Assembly (NCBI RefSeq): GCF_016765775.1
Contig: NZ_JAESVN010000004.1
Span: forward strand, 124,001-188,000
Direction: 5' to 3'
From: Szabonella alba
GTDB lineage: Bacteria > Pseudomonadota > Alphaproteobacteria > Rhodobacterales > Rhodobacteraceae
DNA: 64,000 nucleotides
Both the position numbers and the translations under genes were made by a program. The notes below the pieces were generated by a model, which had not been told where the DNA came from, searched no databases, and saw only the letters and a list, made by a program, of their open reading frames with translations. Below are positions 34,854 to 42,683 of this stretch, piece by piece; the stretch's first letter is position 1, and the number at the start of each line of letters is the position of its first letter.

Positions 34854-35213
34854 TCAGGCGATGGGATCGGCGATCACAACTTCCGCGCCATCACGCAGCG
34901 CGGTGTAGAAACAGGACCGCCGCATCGTGTGGCAGGCCGGGCCGGTCTGATCCACCAGCAACAGCAGGCAGTCGCGGTCGCAATCAATCCGCAGCTCAAT
35001 CAGCCGCTGCACATGGCCCGAACTTTCGCCCTTGGCCCAGAAGGACTGGCGTGAGCGCGACCAATAGGTGACGCGCCCTGTCTTGATCGTGCGTTGCAGG
35101 CTTTCCGCATTCATCCAGGCCATCATCAGCACCTCACCGGTCGCATGGTCCTGCGCGATGGCGGGGATCAGGCCCTTGTCATCATATTTCAGGCTGGACG
35201 GATCGAAGGCCAT
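34854..35213 (-). CDS. hisI: Phosphoribosyl-AMP cyclohydrolase
   Basis: This 119-residue enzyme opens the adenine ring of phosphoribosyl-AMP in histidine synthesis. It shows [31 protein letters not shown] and the metal-binding D-C-D-R-D and [17 protein letters not shown] upstream supports 35213. The PR-ATP pyrophosphatase (HisE) half is absent, so hisE must be separate. hisD lies about 4 kb away, so his genes are scattered here. Confidence 0.96.
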   Translation of the reverse strand: MAFDPSSLKYDDKGLIPAIAQDHATGEVLMMAWMNAESLQRTIKTGRVTYWSRSRQSFWAKGESSGHVQRLIELRIDCDRDCLLLLVDQTGPACHTMRRSCFYTALRDGAEVVIADPIA

Positions 35214-35309
35214 GGCAGGCATCCCCTTGCAACTTCCCGGGCCTTTGCAAATTGCCGGGCCGGGCCTATCTATGCGCAAGAGGCCGCAAGGGAAAGACCG
35301 GAGCAGGAC

Positions 35310-35756
35310 ATGAGCGACAGCGAACTGGCAAGCCTTTATTCGGGCCGCATCCTCGCACTGGCGGCGGATGTGCCCCATGCGGGGCGGCTGGAGACCCCGC
35401 AGGCCAGCATCCGCAAACGCTCCCCCCTTTGCGGATCGACCGTCACGGTGGATCTGGACATGCAGGATGGGCGCGTGGCCCGTTTCGCGCAGGATGTGAA
35501 GGCCTGCGCGCTGGGTCAGGCGGCGGCGGCGGTGGTCGGCCATGCCGTTCTGGGCCGCAGTCGCGCGGAACTTGAGGCCGCGCGGGACGGCTTGCGCGCG
35601 ATGCTGAAGGGTGGGCCGGTGCCCGAGGCCCCGTTTGACGGGTTCGAGGTGCTGACGCCTGCGCGAGAGTTCAGGAACCGCCATGCCTCGATCCTGCTGG
35701 CCATCGAGGCGACCTCCGAGGCGGCTGCCGAGGCCGAGGCCCGCGCGGCCGGTTGA
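35310..35756 (+). CDS. Iron-sulfur cluster scaffold-like protein (IscU/NifU N-terminal fold)
   Basis: This 148-residue protein resembles the IscU/NifU N-terminal domain. Cys in [12 protein letters not shown] and in [15 protein letters not shown] match two of the three scaffold cysteines; the third usual Cys near the C-terminus is missing. This divergent, alphaproteobacterial type is often annotated as Fe-S scaffold, but with only two cysteines its capacity to hold a cluster is uncertain. GGAG six bases before the ATG. Divergent from hisI. Confidence 0.85.
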   Translation: MSDSELASLYSGRILALAADVPHAGRLETPQASIRKRSPLCGSTVTVDLDMQDGRVARFAQDVKACALGQAAAAVVGHAVLGRSRAELEAARDGLRAMLKGGPVPEAPFDGFEVLTPAREFRNRHASILLAIEATSEAAAEAEARAAG

Positions 35757-35788
35757 CCCCGGCCCGCGCCTCCCCCGGCCGGAACGGC

Positions 35789-37036
35789 TCAGCCGCCCAG
35801 ACGGCGCAGCAGGTCCATCGAAGGATCCCCCGTCACCGCAAGACCGTTGCGCGCTTGATAGGCCGAGATCGCGGACTCGGTCTTGGGTCCGATCACGCCA
35901 TCCGCGCCTTCGGTGTCAAAGCCCGCAGCCGTCAGCCGCCGTTGCAGGTTCTGCCGGTCGGCAATCCGCATTCCGTATCGGTCGGGCGGGAAATCGCCCC
36001 GGATCGCAGGCCGCCCGATCAGGCGGTCCGACAGATGCCCGACCCCGATCACATAGTTTTCCGAATTGTTGTATCGGGTAATGACGGTGAAATTGCGAAA
36101 CACCATCAGGGCCGGACCGGAAACCCCCATGGGGGCCAAAATCGAGGCCGGGCCATGATCGGGAACCGCGCGCCCGTCCATGTCGCGCACGCCCAAGGCC
36201 GCCCAGTCCGAAGGCCGCCGCGTCGTGCCGCGCCCGGTCAGCCCGGCGCTGAAGCCCGCAGGCAGGCGCACCTCTACCCCCCAGGGCTGGCCCCGCGTCC
36301 AGCCCGATTTCGCCAGATAGGCCGCCGCCGAGGCCAGCGCATCGGTCGGATCGTCCGACCAGATGTCGCGCCGCCCGTCGCCGGTGAAATCCACCGCATA
36401 GGCCTGATACGAGGTCGGGATGAACTGGGTATGGCCCATGGCCCCGGCCCAGCTGCCGGTCATGCGGTCGGGCGTGATGTCACCCGATTGCAGGATGCGC
36501 AGCGCCGCTGTCAGTTGGCTTTCGAAAAATGCCCCGCGCCGGCCGTCATAGGCCAGCGTCGCCAGGGCCGAGATCACCGGCACGGTGCCGCGCCGTTCGC
36601 CGTAAAAGCTTTCCAGCCCCCAGACGGCGGTGACGACATTGGCCTCAACCCCATAACGCTGCTCAATCCGGTTCAGGACCGCGCCATGCCGCGCCAGTGC
36701 CGCACGGCCCTTGGCGATCCGCTCCTCTGACGCGGCAATCGCCAGATAATCCTGCATGTTGCGCTTGAATTCGGTCTGGTTGCGGTCGCGTTCCACCACA
36801 CCGGGCAGGAACCCCGCATCGCGGAAGGCCATGTCCAGCGTACGGGCCGAAATGCCCTGCCCTGCCGCGCGACCCCGATAGGACGCGACCCAGGCATCAA
36901 AGCCGGCATTGGGCGCCGAAGGCAGTGCGGCATCGGCGGGGCGGGGCGACAGCATCCGTGCTGCCCCGCCGCCCTGACAGGCCGACAGGCCAAGGGCGGC
37001 AAGACCCAATGAGAAATTGCGGCGGGAAACATTCAT
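35789..37036 (-). CDS. mltB: Lytic murein transglycosylase, MltB family, with peptidoglycan-binding domain
   Basis: This 415-residue lipoprotein has a signal ending in GLSAC (lipidation Cys), also with an R-R-N-F-S pattern like a twin-arginine motif. The SLT_2 catalytic domain covers about residues 40-335, with the glutamate in [10 protein letters not shown] and the typical [13 protein letters not shown] and [19 protein letters not shown]_binding_1 domain ends the protein ([20 protein letters not shown]). It cleaves peptidoglycan from the outer membrane side. Single gene. Confidence 0.95.
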   Translation of the reverse strand: MNVSRRNFSLGLAALGLSACQGGGAARMLSPRPADAALPSAPNAGFDAWVASYRGRAAGQGISARTLDMAFRDAGFLPGVVERDRNQTEFKRNMQDYLAIAASEERIAKGRAALARHGAVLNRIEQRYGVEANVVTAVWGLESFYGERRGTVPVISALATLAYDGRRGAFFESQLTAALRILQSGDITPDRMTGSWAGAMGHTQFIPTSYQAYAVDFTGDGRRDIWSDDPTDALASAAAYLAKSGWTRGQPWGVEVRLPAGFSAGLTGRGTTRRPSDWAALGVRDMDGRAVPDHGPASILAPMGVSGPALMVFRNFTVITRYNNSENYVIGVGHLSDRLIGRPAIRGDFPPDRYGMRIADRQNLQRRLTAAGFDTEGADGVIGPKTESAISAYQARNGLAVTGDPSMDLLRRLGG

Positions 37037-37127
37037 GGCGGCTCGTCCTCTGCAAAACTGCCCTCTGCCGGGGCCTTTGTTGCAGCGTAACCGAAATCTC
37101 CGCGCCGGGGAAACCGCTTTCGCCGGA

Positions 37128-37907
37128 TCAGCCGTGCCGCAGGCGCAGACGCGCCAGTTCGGTCCCGAATTCGTCCCGCACCCGTTCGGCTCCGTGCAGT
37201 GATGCCAGCCGCAGCAGCGCGAATCGGATATGGGCCAGTTCTCGGTAATGGGTCAGAAAGGCGGTGTTCAGCGCCGCCCCTGACAGCGCCCCCAGCACAG
37301 GCACCGCCTGCGCCGCCAGTTTCTGGCTCAGGACGGCAGCAAACTTCGGGGCGATCTTGGCCAGAAGCTTGTGCAGCGCAGGCCCCGTCACCGTCAGCCG
37401 CGCGCCAAGGAATGACGTGTTGATCCCGTCATCCTCGGCCAGCGGCCCGCCCGAGGTCAGCACCCGCAGCGCCTCGGCCTGCACTTCGGGCAGGGTGGTG
37501 TCAAACCCCTCGGCCTCGGCCGCGCGCAGGATCGCATGCAGGATCAGCGTCACCGTGACCGGCAATTCGACCAGCGCTGTGGCAAGCCCCCCTGCCCCCC
37601 CCGCAGCCCCCGACACCGCCGCCAGCGCAGGCGCGCCACCCGCCCCCAGATCGGGCGCATGGCGGCCATGGGCGGCCAGCGACAGCGCGCGGCGCAGCGC
37701 GGCCTCGGTCACCGCCTCGATACGAGCGCGCGCGCCCTTGGGCAGATGCGCAAGCTGATCCTCCAGCTTGCCGCCCATTTTCTGCACCAATGCCATGAGG
37801 GGACCCGCACTGCGCAACTGGCGCGCGGCAAGGGCCCGGATCTCAGCCGACGGATCGTCGGGGCGCGGCGTGGGAAGCCAGATGGATTTGCTGTCTTTCG
37901 GGTCCAT
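37128..37907 (-). CDS. EcsC family protein
   Basis: This 259-residue protein matches the EcsC family (named from the Bacillus ecs locus, function unclear). The conserved region runs from IEAVTEAALRRALSLA to the hydrophobic glycine-rich GGAPALAAVSGAAGGAGGLATALVELPVTVTLI. The C-terminal part is helical (THYRELAHIRFALLRLASLHG). It has no signal peptide. The ATG at 37907 has only a weak ribosome site; a frame 36 bases longer is possible. Confidence 0.87.
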   Translation of the reverse strand: MDPKDSKSIWLPTPRPDDPSAEIRALAARQLRSAGPLMALVQKMGGKLEDQLAHLPKGARARIEAVTEAALRRALSLAAHGRHAPDLGAGGAPALAAVSGAAGGAGGLATALVELPVTVTLILHAILRAAEAEGFDTTLPEVQAEALRVLTSGGPLAEDDGINTSFLGARLTVTGPALHKLLAKIAPKFAAVLSQKLAAQAVPVLGALSGAALNTAFLTHYRELAHIRFALLRLASLHGAERVRDEFGTELARLRLRHG

Positions 37908-38008
37908 GTTCTTGCAGATGGGGACAGGCCGGGGCCTTGGCAAGCGGCAGGGCTGCCCCGCCCTGCGATTTCCCGCGCCCCCCGGCCGGGCCGATCAGGG
38001 CAGCGGGA

Positions 38009-38473
38009 TCAACCCGGCCCCGCCTCGGGCGACGGGCCGAACCGCGCCAGCATCCGTTCGCGGATCTGGTTGCGGGCCTGACGATAGGCGGCCAGTTTCG
38101 CATCGCGCGTTTCGCCCAGCCCGGTCGGATCGAGGATCGGCCAGTATTCGATATCAAGATGGTAATGCCGCGTCAGTTCCAGCGCCATGCGCTGACTGGC
38201 GGGCGACAGGGCCACGATCAGATCGAATTGCGACAGATCATCGCCCCATTCCTGCATCTCCTCAAAGCTGCGCGACCGGTGGCGCGAAATCTCGACCCCC
38301 AGTTCATCGCAGACCGCAATGGAAAAACCGTCGATCTCCATATCATTCTTGACGCCCGCCGACTGCACATAGGCGCGCTGTCCATACAGCTTTTTCATCA
38401 GCCCTTCCGCCATCGGAGAGCGGACGGCATTATGGTCGCAGCAGAACAGAACCGATTGCGGAAACCCTGCCAC
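38009..38473 (-). CDS. Low-molecular-weight phosphatase family protein
   Basis: This protein of about 154 residues has a low-molecular-weight tyrosine phosphatase or arsenate-reductase-like fold. The C-x5-R loop is at the N-terminus (FCCDHNAVRSPMAEG), and a C-terminal Asp-Pro (WPILDPTG) supplies the general acid. I use the GTG at 38473, two bases after the UPF0262 stop, because family members begin about ten residues before the Cys; a TTG 12 bases upstream overlaps UPF0262. Substrate unknown; pairing with UPF0262 is typical of Rhodobacterales. Confidence 0.87.
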   Translation of the reverse strand: MAGFPQSVLFCCDHNAVRSPMAEGLMKKLYGQRAYVQSAGVKNDMEIDGFSIAVCDELGVEISRHRSRSFEEMQEWGDDLSQFDLIVALSPASQRMALELTRHYHLDIEYWPILDPTGLGETRDAKLAAYRQARNQIRERMLARFGPSPEAGPG

Positions 38474-38475
38474 CC

Positions 38476-38952
38476 TTACCCCCAATGCAGGACACAGATC
38501 AGGGTGAACAACCTTCGGGCGGTGTCGATATCGACCTCGGCCTTGCCTTCCAGCCGCTCCTGCAACACCCGCGCGCCCTCATTATGGATACCGCGGCGGG
38601 CCATGTCGATCGCCTCGATCTGACTGGGCGGCAGGCGCTTCACCGCCTCGAAATAGCTTTCGCAGATCTGGAAATAATCCTTCACCACCTGCCGGAAGGG
38701 GCCGAGGCTCAGATGGAATTCGCCCACCTTTTCGGTGGTCTCGGTGGCGATGTCGAAAACCAGCCGTCCCTCGCGGATCGCAAGACCCAGCTGATAAGGA
38801 CCGACCGGAACCGACCGGTCCTCGCGCTGCGGCAAGGCAAAGGCATTGTCTTCCAGCAGGTCGAAGATCGCGACCTTGCGTTCCTGTTCGATCTCGGGTG
38901 TCGGGGCGCGCAGGCCGCTGTCGTCAATCGTGATATGGCAGATACGGGTCAT
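38476..38952 (-). CDS. UPF0262 family protein
   Basis: This 158-residue protein matches the alphaproteobacterial UPF0262 family: ERKVAIFDLLEDN near the start, GPYQLGLAIREGRLVFDI in the middle and DTARRLFTLICVLHWG at the end. Its function is unknown. Coupled to a low-molecular-weight phosphatase gene. Confidence 0.93.
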   Translation of the reverse strand: MTRICHITIDDSGLRAPTPEIEQERKVAIFDLLEDNAFALPQREDRSVPVGPYQLGLAIREGRLVFDIATETTEKVGEFHLSLGPFRQVVKDYFQICESYFEAVKRLPPSQIEAIDMARRGIHNEGARVLQERLEGKAEVDIDTARRLFTLICVLHWG

Positions 38953-39144
38953 GGGCAGGGTCCGGGCATAGAATTCCCCCTGATGCCCGAGCGGACCGCA
39001 AGTCGCAAGCCCGCAACACCGGCGGCGGCAGGCCTGTCACCGCCGGGTCACAGAAGCGTCCCGGTTGCACGTCCAGCCACAAGCCCCGACCCCGCCCTGA
39101 CCCCAACCCGACGGGCAGGGATCGGCTGGAATACCGCGTCCGGT

Positions 39145-39399
39145 TCAGGGGCGTTTCGCCATCGCCTCCACCGCCTCGGCGGTGCGTCTGGTGTTCTGAT
39201 AGATCCCCAGTGCCAGATACATCGCCCCCCCGACGAACAGCACATAGACCGCGCCGAACAGCCAGATCCCCAGACCGGCCAGCAGGCCGCCCTGCGCGCT
39301 GAACATGGTGATAAGCCCCCCGACCAGAACCCCCAGTGCCAAAAGCACGATCAGGGCGGAAACGATCATTTCGAATGACTTGATGAAGAAATCGCGCAT
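39145..39399 (-). CDS. Small hypothetical membrane protein
   Basis: This 84-residue protein has two membrane segments (MIVSALIVLLALGVLVGGLITMF and LGIWLFGAVYVLFVGGAMYLAL) and a short charged tail. GGAGGG precedes 39399. I do not recognise a named family with certainty. It probably sits in the inner membrane. It lies about 100 bases after the hisD-proximal gap on the same strand as UPF0262. Confidence 0.8.
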   Translation of the reverse strand: MRDFFIKSFEMIVSALIVLLALGVLVGGLITMFSAQGGLLAGLGIWLFGAVYVLFVGGAMYLALGIYQNTRRTAEAVEAMAKRP

Positions 39400-39504
39400 C
39401 TGTCCCTCCGTTTTATGTTGCACACATAATCCGGGGCCGGTTCGCCCCGCGGGAACAGGGTAACAAGCACGGGCCTCTGCCGCAACCGACCGCCTGACCG
39501 GTGG

Positions 39505-40809
39505 TCAGAGGTCGTTCAGCCGGTCCAGCCTTGCGCGCACGCTCAGCCCATGGGCCTCAAGGCCTTCCGAGATGGCCAGACGTTCCGCCGCGGGTCCGAT
39601 GGCGCGCAGCGCCTCGGGTGTCATCTGGGCCAGCGTGGTGCGTTTCATGAAATCGAGCACCGACAGCCCCGAGGAAAACCGCGCCGAACGCGCCGTGGGC
39701 AGCACATGGTTCGGCCCGCCGACATAATCGCCGATCGCCTCGGGCGTCCAGGCGCCCAGAAAGATCGCCCCGGCATGGGTGATCCGTTCCGACAGGATCT
39801 GCGGATCGGCCACGCAAAGCTCCAGATGCTCGGGCGCCATGCGGTTCGACAGCAGCGCCGCCTCCTCCAGATCGCGCGTCACGATCACGGCGCCATGGTC
39901 GTGCCAGCTTTTGCCCGCGATTGCGCGCCGTTCCAGCGTTTCCAGCCGCCGCTCCACCGCCGCAATCACGGCGCGGCCAAAGCCCGCATCCGGCGTCAGC
40001 AGCACCGATTGCGCGCTTTCGTCATGTTCGGCCTGTGACAACAGATCCAGCGCGATCCAGTCGGGGTCATTATCGGCATCGGCAATCACCACAATCTCGG
40101 ATGGCCCCGCGATCATGTCGATGCCCACGCGCCCGAATACCCGGCGCTTGGCAGCGGCAACATAGGCATTGCCCGGCCCGGTGATCTTGTCGACCGGCGC
40201 GATGCTGGCGGTGCCATAGGCCAGCGCCGCAATCGCCTGCGCCCCGCCAAGGCGGTAGATCTCGGTCACGCCCGCCAGTTGCGCGGCCAGCAGGACCAGC
40301 GGATTGACCACCCCGCCCGGCGTCGGGCAGCAGATCACCAGCCGCTCCACCCCCGCCACCTCTGCCGGGATCGCATTCATCAGAACCGAAGAGGGATAGG
40401 AGGCAAGCCCCCCCGGCACATAAAGCCCCGCCGCCGAAACGGGCGTCCAGCGCCAGCCCAGCCTTGCGCCATTCTCTTCCTGCCAGACCGCATCGGTCGG
40501 GCGCTGGCGTTCGTGATAGGCGCGGATCCGCGCTGCCGCCAGTTCCAGCGCCGCGCGGTCCTCGGGCGTGACCTTGGCGATTTCCGCCTCGATCTGCGCC
40601 GGGGTGAAGGCCATGCCGGTTTCGGCCAGATCCAGCCGGTCGAACCGCTGCGTCAGATCATGAAGCGCCGCATCGCCCCGCGCGCGGACTTCGGTAATGA
40701 TCGCGGCCACGGCGGTGTCGACATCCTCGGCCTCTTCGCGCTTGGCCCCCAGAAGCGCCCCGAAGGCCGCCTCGAAACCGTCGTCGGTGGTGGTCAGGAT
40801 CTGTGCCAT
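39505..40809 (-). CDS. hisD: Histidinol dehydrogenase
   Basis: This 434-residue enzyme oxidises L-histidinol to L-histidine in two NAD steps. Family motifs seen are PGGLASYPSSVLMNAIPA, GPGNAYVAAAKR, IAGPSEIVVIAD, the zinc and catalytic region LLSQAEHDE, and GPNHVLPT. It is the last host gene before the integrated element; 207 bases later the left attachment site begins. Confidence 0.97.
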   Translation of the reverse strand: MAQILTTTDDGFEAAFGALLGAKREEAEDVDTAVAAIITEVRARGDAALHDLTQRFDRLDLAETGMAFTPAQIEAEIAKVTPEDRAALELAAARIRAYHERQRPTDAVWQEENGARLGWRWTPVSAAGLYVPGGLASYPSSVLMNAIPAEVAGVERLVICCPTPGGVVNPLVLLAAQLAGVTEIYRLGGAQAIAALAYGTASIAPVDKITGPGNAYVAAAKRRVFGRVGIDMIAGPSEIVVIADADNDPDWIALDLLSQAEHDESAQSVLLTPDAGFGRAVIAAVERRLETLERRAIAGKSWHDHGAVIVTRDLEEAALLSNRMAPEHLELCVADPQILSERITHAGAIFLGAWTPEAIGDYVGGPNHVLPTARSARFSSGLSVLDFMKRTTLAQMTPEALRAIGPAAERLAISEGLEAHGLSVRARLDRLNDL

Positions 40810-41016
40810 GCCGGGCGCCTCCGCTGGTTCACGCGCCTTCCATAGCCCCGGCGGGCTGAGGCCTCAAGGGCGATGGGCGGGGATGGCGGTTCACAAGCCG
40901 CGAGATTTTGACGCGCTGGCCGGGCCCGGACGATATCGAAAAGCGAAAGTTGTAAACCGCTGATTCCTGGCTGCAAACGTCCAGCCCAACGATTGATTTC
41001 AAACGTCTATTTGGGG

Positions 41017-41035
41017 GAAGTGGCAGCCCGTAGGG
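41017..41035. other. Left attachment site of the integrated element (attL)
   Basis: The 19 bases GAAGTGGCAGCCCGTAGGG are repeated exactly at 50988-51006. Fifteen of them equal the 3' end of tRNA-Glu on the minus strand (CCCTACGGGCTGCCA). Here they stand alone, without the rest of a tRNA, as expected for the truncated copy made by integration into a tRNA gene. Confidence 0.93.
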
Positions 41036-41160
41036 TTGTATCTTTTTCGCATGATAGCAACGCATTGGGTTGTCCAAACGGGGTAAACCCTGCCATTGAA
41101 ATCAAACGGAAATCTGGGGCTGCGTCCAACGAAAGATCCGCCTCTTTTCTTTCCAAACAG

Positions 41161-41532
41161 ATGCAGCCCGATCACAAGCGCATGTCGCGGATGCTGGGCT
41201 ATACGCTGACCATCGGCACCCCCGAGGCATGGCAGGGCTTCCGCCGCGTGGCACAGGTCAGAATGACCGAGGCCGAGCGCGCGATGCTGGCTTTCTTCAT
41301 GCTCAACACCCTTTCCCGCGATCTTGCGGAAGGCATCGCCCGCTTTGCCCTTAACGCGGCTGGCGACCCCTTGCCGCCCTTCCTTGGGGGCATGGAGGAC
41401 GCGCGCAGTTGGGCGGGATGGGCCACGCGTGACGAGCTGAAAGCCTATGCGCTGGCCTCCTTCGAGGCCATGACGCCGCAAGATCAAGCGGCCTTCTTTC
41501 AACATATCAGCACTTGCGAGGTGGCAGCATGA
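41161..41532 (+). CDS. Hypothetical protein at the left end of the element
   Basis: This 123-residue protein is not recognised. It is largely helical and Ala-rich (TEAERAMLAFFMLNTLSRDLAEGIARFAL; TRDELKAYALASFEAMTPQDQAAFFQHI). The open frame extends leftward across attL into host DNA, so the true start must be inside the element. ATG at 41161 or 41182 are candidates, neither with a good ribosome site. Its stop overlaps the connector start (ATGA), so it belongs to the head operon. A role in head completion or regulation is possible but unproven. Confidence 0.6.
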   Translation: MQPDHKRMSRMLGYTLTIGTPEAWQGFRRVAQVRMTEAERAMLAFFMLNTLSRDLAEGIARFALNAAGDPLPPFLGGMEDARSWAGWATRDELKAYALASFEAMTPQDQAAFFQHISTCEVAA

Positions 41533-42077
41533 AGATGCTTGTGCATCGGGTTTCGACGGTCGAGGCCCCCCCTTTTGATCTGGCCACCATCAAAACGCAC
41601 ATGCGGATTTCCTTCGATGATCATGATGACGTGATCAACAATATCGGCCATGCGGCGGCGGCGGAAATCGAACACTTCGCCCAAGTCGCGTTTCTGACCC
41701 AGATCATCCGCGTAACGATCTTCGATCCCGCGCTGACCTCGGGCTTGCGTCTGCCGGTCGGCCCTGTGGCGGAGGATGCCACGATCACGGTGACCATCGA
41801 CGGAGAAGCCTTCACGGGTTTTGCCTTTGCGGGCGGGAACCGGCCTTACATCAACTGGAAGCGGCCTTGGTTCGACCTGAACCCGACGAGGGTGAATATT
41901 GAGTATCAGGCGGGCTTTGGGGCGACCCATGAGGCGATCCCGCATGATCTGGCGCAGGCCCTCATGGATCAGGCCGCGCTGCACTATGACGGGCGGTCGC
42001 CCATGTCGGCCAAGGAACTCACCATGTCCCCGCATATGGCCCGGATCGGTGCCCGGTATCGCGGGGTATCGGCATGA
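41529..42077 (+). CDS. Phage head-tail connector protein, gp6/phiE125-gp8-like
   Basis: This 182-residue protein has the features of head-tail connector (gp6-like) proteins. The helical N-terminal domain carries the pattern DLATIKTHMRISFDDHDDVI followed by AAAAEIEHFAQVAF. A beta-rich insert comes next, then a C-terminal helix after VNIEYQAGFG (DLAQALMDQAALHYD). Such proteins form the ring that joins portal and tail. GAGG upstream and the ATGA overlap with the preceding gene decide the start. It is the only tail-side component of the element. Confidence 0.85.
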   Translation: MKMLVHRVSTVEAPPFDLATIKTHMRISFDDHDDVINNIGHAAAAEIEHFAQVAFLTQIIRVTIFDPALTSGLRLPVGPVAEDATITVTIDGEAFTGFAFAGGNRPYINWKRPWFDLNPTRVNIEYQAGFGATHEAIPHDLAQALMDQAALHYDGRSPMSAKELTMSPHMARIGARYRGVSA

Positions 42078-42310
42078 CTACCCTTGAGCTGGACGAGATC
42101 CTGACCATGCGCTGGCCCGGCGTTCTGCGCCGCGTGATGGGCGATGCCGAGGCGGATGGTTTCGCGCGTGGCTTTGCCCGGTCCATCGCCCGCCACGGCA
42201 AGCGGCGGGGCTGGATGCCCAGTCAGAAGCAAGAGCGGATCATGCGGCAAATGCTGGACGAATACGGCGGTGCATTTGAGCCGGACATGGAGCTGATCGA
42301 GAAGGAGTGA
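42074..42310 (+). CDS. Small helical protein of the head operon
   Basis: This 78-residue protein overlaps the connector gene by ATGA. It is helical and strongly charged, with a basic middle (ARSIARHGKRRGWMPSQKQERIM) and acidic end. No family is certain. It sits in the position before the large terminase where a small terminase subunit would be expected, and no other candidate for TerS exists in the element. It is shorter than usual TerS proteins, so this remains a guess. Confidence 0.65.
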   Translation: MTTLELDEILTMRWPGVLRRVMGDAEADGFARGFARSIARHGKRRGWMPSQKQERIMRQMLDEYGGAFEPDMELIEKE

Positions 42311-42322
42311 GGAAAGAAGATA

Positions 42323-42344
42323 GCCCGCCGTTGGCGCGGCGGGC
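42323..42344 (+). repeat. GC-rich hairpin after the small head-operon gene
   Basis: GCCCGCCG and CGGCGGGC form a perfect 8-bp stem with a six-base loop, 12 bases after the stop codon. There is no T run, so a classic terminator is doubtful. It marks the beginning of the 373-base gap before the large terminase gene, a gap that is unusual in this compact element. Confidence 0.7.
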
Positions 42345-42554
42345 CGATGTGCGCGGGACGGTTCAGACGGTGGCCGCTCACATTGAAGGAAGCATACCAC
42401 GGGGTGGGATCAGATGCAAAGGGCAGTCCGAACGACCGAAGCCCGATCCCCTGCACAGCGTCCGAGTGCAGCAAGTAGCGGTCAACTCTCTGGCGAGGAC
42501 GCGCGCACAGAGAGGCCCTAAGCGACGGCCCGGCTCCGGCCAGCAAGATCGCGG

Positions 42555-42606
42555 TGGGCATAGGGACAGCCGCAGCCATGTGCTGTGGGCTGTCGTCCTA
42601 TGCCCA
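42555..42606 (+). promoter_or_regulatory. Long imperfect hairpin upstream of the large terminase gene
   Basis: Two arms pair over 21 bp in three blocks: TGGGCATAGG/CCTATGCCCA (10 bp), GACAGCC/GGCTGTC (7 bp) and CAGC/GCTG (4 bp), around the loop CATGT with small bulges. It lies about 80 bases before the preferred terminase start, in the only long non-coding gap of the element. It could be a packaging (cos) signal or a structured RNA controlling terminase; sequence alone does not decide. Confidence 0.75.
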
Positions 42607-42683
42607 TCACTCCGACCCTCACCATCCAGCAGGATGGGAAGCAGAAGACGCAACGATTGAATATGAGAGAGGACGGCAAGACG

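Noticed and set aside
34854-35684. hisI with a long N-terminal extension
   Set aside because: The extension runs antisense to the Fe-S scaffold gene and lacks family resemblance; the ATG at 35213 with its AGGGG gives the normal 119-residue enzyme.
40993-41160. Upstream extension of the first element gene across attL
   Set aside because: The extended frame begins in host DNA outside the element and crosses the attachment site, so it would be a chimera made by integration. The start is placed inside the element.
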